In this document: positions 14,706 to 17,017 of the stretch, in pieces
How positions within the stretch are numbered: the first letter of the stretch is position 1
How the letters are laid out: each line of letters begins with the position of its first letter
From: CAZUHN01 sp964620535
GTDB lineage: Bacteria > UBA8248
Assembly (NCBI GenBank): GCA_964620535.1
Contig: CAZUHN010000250.1
Coordinates: forward strand, 1 to 17,017
Reading direction: 5' to 3'
DNA length: 17,017 bases
Position numbers and translations under genes: made by a program
The notes under the pieces: generated by a model
Database searches by the model: none
Seen by the model: only the letters and a program-made list of their open reading frames with translations
What the model was told of the DNA's origin: nothing

Positions 14706-15146
14706 CGAAACAGGAATCCCCCGCGCGAATCACCAGCCTTCCTCTGGGATTCCCTCGGTTTGGTCCTCTTGCGGCTTTCAGAACCCATCCTCCCGCAATT
14801 CCGCGCGTTCCTCGACTCGAATCTTCCCTTTGGCCTGCGCCTTAAGGGAACAGTGGAGGAATCGGGAGACACCGAACAATTGTGGATTGACAATCAGGAC
14901 GCACCGCGAATCGCCCTTCACATTCGCCGCGGCTGGATAGCCCCTGTGGGCGAGACCACATCTATCCTCTCCCACCTCGAGGAAATGGAGGTCTTGGCGG
15001 GAGAATTCGCCGGGGACGAGGAAGTGTTGAGATTTTTTTCTTTCTCCGACGGCGCCAGAAAGGCCGTCGCCGCCAACGTCACCATCAACGGACTTCCCAT
15101 CGTGAACGACCAGACCGTCCGACCACCCAACCATGCCGAACCTTGA
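14706..15146 (+). pseudogene. Chimeric open frame: unrecognised N-terminal part joined to a DUF1194-like piece
   Basis: The frame runs from the stop at 14705 with a first usable TTG at 14760. Up to about 15,050 it reads as a compact, coding-like domain (FRAFLDSNLPFGLRL, EQLWIDNQDAPRIALHIRRG, WIAPVGETTSILSHLEEME) that might be the front of a GNAT-type acetyltransferase; that guess is weak. From 15051 it switches to GARKAVAANVTINGLPIVND, which resembles the DUF1194 C-terminal region, and stops at 15146. No ribosome site fits the TTG. I read it as a deletion junction between two decayed genes. Confidence 0.5.
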
Positions 15147-15261
15147 CCTCTACTACCGAAAATGTGTCATCGGCGGTCCCCGCTCCTCCATCGTCGTTGC
15201 CAATGATTTCAAGTCCTTCTCCCGCGCCATCCGCCGCAAGCTCATCCTCGAAACTGCTGGC
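15051..15261 (+). pseudogene. C-terminal remnant of a DUF1194 protein, frameshifted
   Basis: ANVTINGLPIVND in one frame continues, after a shift near 15,133, as PNLDLYYRKCVIGGPRSS, then VVANDFKSFSRAIRRKLILE and TAG in another. This reproduces the end of DUF1194, where a TINGLPI strand is followed by YY..NVIGGPGAF and a helix like FA.AI.RKL..EIAG. The N-terminal von Willebrand A-like part with its metal site is absent, and the tail after 15,261 to the stop at 15,429 does not look native. The locus is non-functional as a DUF1194 protein. Confidence 0.65.
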
Positions 15262-15517
15262 CGGTCCCCGGCCGATGCCGCCACGCCTATCGACAAACGT
15301 TCCATCCCGGTCGCCCGGGGGCGCACGGCTCCCCCAGCGACGTCGGCGAGCGGAGGCGGAGAGAAAGGTTCGGGTATTAAGGAGGTCCGGGCCCAAAGGG
15401 AAATATTTGTCCGAGAAAACCCGCGTTGATTCTGCCGAACCCAAATTTCCTGCCGGTTTTTTTCCGCTAGACAAAGGAAATGGAGAGTGGCGTTCGCTCA
15501 CCGCGCGCGGCGTTTTC

Positions 15518-16570
15518 CTATGGGTTGAGCAAGACGGTGAGCCCGTGGGGCTTTTTGTCCACCCGCAGCGTACTCAGTATCGCTTTCGCCGAACCGTCGA
15601 TGATGGTGACGCTGTTGGATTCGTTGTTGGCGACGAAGAGAACCCCTTTCGGCGTGACGGCGACGTGGAAGGGTCCTTTCCCAACGGGCACGGACGAGGC
15701 AATCTTTCGGCTCGCAATGTCCACGGCGATGACCGAGCTAGTCCCGCGGTCACTGAACCACATCTGCTTGGCGTCCACGGGCAGGTAGTCTCCGTCACGT
15801 CCCCGCTTCGGTCCGTGGAAGGGGTAGCGACCGACGCGTATCTGACCCAGGACACGCCGGGTCTTCGGGTCGAGGAAGTTGACGTAGGGGTCAGGGTATC
15901 CGATGAAGCCCCCGTTCGTAATCCACACAATCCGGCCGGCGGGGCCGAAGATGACATCGTGCGCGTTCCGGCCGGAGTCCAACATCTGAACCTTCTTTTG
16001 GGGGTCCGTCAGGCTGACGATCCCCACCCGGGGAAGACCCTTGCGGTAGGGCTGGTTGGTCACGGTGAACCAGAGTTCCTTGCCGTCCGGGGAGAGGGAA
16101 ATGTCGTGCTGGGCCAGGCCCACCTCGATGGCGGACCGCTTCTTCCACGTCCCGGTCTCGAATACGTTGATGAACGTCTCGCGCTCGTGTCCCACGTAGA
16201 GGATCTTGCTGTCCGCACTGAAGTTGAGGTCGTGCGGGTGCTTCCCTGTCTTGACGACGGCGATCCGCTTGAGCGACTTCGTGTCGATGACGGAGAGCTG
16301 CTCGGCGAGCCGATCGCCCGAGACGACCCAGCGGCCGTTGGGGGAGATCCCCATGTTGTGGGGGTTTCTTCCGGTGCGAATGCGCTTCACCCGCTTCAGG
16401 GCGGGAACCTCGCCTCGGTACACCCCGATCCTGTCGGTGGACTCCGAGGTGACGAAAAGGGTCACATTTTCGGCGGCGATCGCTTCTCCCGGCACAAAGA
16501 ATGAAAAAATGACGAGTGCCGCAATGAATTTTAGCCCAAGAAATTGTATTCCCCGGTTCCACTTTTGCAT
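15518..16570 (-). CDS. Exported YVTN-type beta-propeller protein
   Basis: The 350-aa protein starts at the ATG at 16570, which has AGGAGG eight bases upstream; an in-frame TTG directly before it is less likely. The N-terminus has basic residues, a hydrophobic core (LKFIAALVIFSFFVPG) and a probable signal-peptidase I site near residue 32 (AIAAEN). The rest is a run of about seven repeats of 40-45 residues, each starting near a strand such as NPHNMGISPNGR, HPHDLNFSADSK, AQHDISLSPDGK, NAHDVIFGPAGR, GPFHVAVTPKG or KPHGLTVLLN, typical of YVTN/YncE and cytochrome cd1-like propellers. The ligand is unknown. The recurrent His is notable. Confidence 0.88.
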   Translation of the reverse strand: MQKWNRGIQFLGLKFIAALVIFSFFVPGEAIAAENVTLFVTSESTDRIGVYRGEVPALKRVKRIRTGRNPHNMGISPNGRWVVSGDRLAEQLSVIDTKSLKRIAVVKTGKHPHDLNFSADSKILYVGHERETFINVFETGTWKKRSAIEVGLAQHDISLSPDGKELWFTVTNQPYRKGLPRVGIVSLTDPQKKVQMLDSGRNAHDVIFGPAGRIVWITNGGFIGYPDPYVNFLDPKTRRVLGQIRVGRYPFHGPKRGRDGDYLPVDAKQMWFSDRGTSSVIAVDIASRKIASSVPVGKGPFHVAVTPKGVLFVANNESNSVTIIDGSAKAILSTLRVDKKPHGLTVLLNP

Positions 16571-16797
16571 CAAAATGCCTCCTTGAAAAAAGCCGACAAA
16601 TCGCTTAACCCTTCATTTGAGACGGCCAGATTGTTATTTCTTATTAGCATGATTTTCGCCGTCGATTTCTCGGTGATTTCCTCGAACTGCTTCATTTGCT
16701 CCAACAATTTCCCACTTCCCCCAAAAAGCCTTGGGAATAAAACAGTAAACACCGTACCTGCAGGAAAGGACACTTTACAGGAAACGCGTTTCGTCAC
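16570..16797 (-). CDS. Doubtful 75-aa open frame between the radical SAM and propeller genes
   Basis: This frame starts at a GTG 18 bp after the radical SAM stop and ends in TGATG, overlapping the propeller start. Its last codons contain the propeller's AGGAGG site. The sequence (FGGSGKLLEQMKQFEEITEK and LSDLSAFFKEAF) is hydrophilic and matches nothing I know. There is no good ribosome site. The region is more AT-rich than its neighbours and could instead be a promoter region for the propeller gene. Confidence 0.2.
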   Translation of the reverse strand: MTKRVSCKVSFPAGTVFTVLFPRLFGGSGKLLEQMKQFEEITEKSTAKIMLIRNNNLAVSNEGLSDLSAFFKEAF

Positions 16798-16815
16798 GCG
16801 CTCAATTAACGCACT

Positions 16816-17017
16816 TCAGAATAGCGCCGGTGCGAGCGGCCTCCTTTCATCGAAGCGGTGGAGGCCGACCTCGCGTGCGATCCGATAAGCCTCGGCCACC
16901 TCAAGGGAGGTGGAACGCCGGCCGATCTTTTCGTATTTTTCCGCGCCCACCTTCCATGCCGGACGGTACTGGTCCATGACGTTGACGTAGGTGTCCGGCG
17001 AAATCTCCTCCGAGAGG
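16816..17017 (-). CDS. C-terminal end of a radical SAM protein (PflA-like family)
   Basis: The last 66 residues of a gene that begins beyond the right edge. They read ISPDTYVNVMDQYRPAWKVG, then KIGRRSTSLEVAEAYRIARE and VGLHRFDERR before the TGA at 16818. The pattern Y-V-N-x-M-x-Q-Y-x-P, then R-R-x-T/S and G-L-x-R-F-D, is the C-terminal signature of radical SAM proteins annotated as putative pyruvate-formate-lyase-activating enzymes. The CxxxCxxC cluster would be in the missing part. It is on the same strand as the propeller gene, 245 bp upstream of it. Confidence 0.75.
   Translation of the reverse strand, partial: LSEEISPDTYVNVMDQYRPAWKVGAEKYEKIGRRSTSLEVAEAYRIAREVGLHRFDERRPLAPALF

Noticed and set aside
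15144..15146. The TGA in the DUF1194 remnant as a second Sec codon
   Set aside because: The homology changes frame at this point instead of continuing through the TGA, and no redox motif is there.
15143..16504. A 453-codon plus-strand frame opposite the beta-propeller gene
   Set aside because: The minus strand encodes a signal peptide and regular propeller repeats; the plus frame is their shadow.

Overview
This is a GC-rich bacterial chromosome segment. Most of it (about 1-12,860) is densely packed core metabolism on the minus strand; 12,863-15,517 is looser, more AT-rich and carries genes and gene remnants on the plus strand. TGA is the ordinary stop of several intact genes (ileS, the GT2 gene), so the standard code applies. 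The genes (homodimeric-type GcvP, futalosine-pathway MqnD, an M50 protease next to tRNA synthetase genes) suit an uncultivated, free-living, menaquinone-making bacterium. I cannot place it in a phylum from the window alone.

Region 1 (1-3,285, minus): hbd-like 3-hydroxyacyl-CoA dehydrogenase, gcvT, gcvH and the start of gcvP. Read 5' to 3', the last three supply the T, H and P proteins of the glycine cleavage system. Region 2 (3,518-9,632, minus): M50 site-2 protease, trpS, ileS, lspA and rluD, in that transcription order, with short gaps or overlaps. ileS and lspA share a GTGA stop/start overlap. Region 3 (about 9,928-10,195, plus): a C-terminal remnant of an isocitrate lyase/PEP mutase family gene. 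Region 4 (10,205-12,862, minus): a metal-dependent cyclase family hydrolase, an M42 aminopeptidase and mqnD, with gaps of 10-11 bp.

Region 5 (12,863-15,517, plus) is the most interesting. At 13,039 a peroxiredoxin-like (AhpC/TSA, PRXL2/SelU-like) gene has an in-frame TGA exactly where the first Cys of the family's CxxC motif should be, giving UMFC. An 11-bp stem with an apical loop begins immediately after the TGA, as expected for a bacterial SECIS element. I read this as a selenoprotein that ordinary annotation would miss or truncate. The same gene has a -1 frameshift at a T-run near 13,431-13,435, which may be a sequencing error, real decay or, less likely, recoding. It is followed by a GT2 glycosyltransferase and by a chimeric, frameshifted remnant that ends in a DUF1194-like C-terminus.

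Region 6 (15,518-17,017, minus): the C-terminal end of a radical SAM protein resembling the PflA-like family, a doubtful 75-aa frame, and an exported YVTN-type seven-repeat beta-propeller with a His at the same place in nearly every repeat. I saw no tRNA, rRNA, CRISPR array, insertion sequence or glycine riboswitch.
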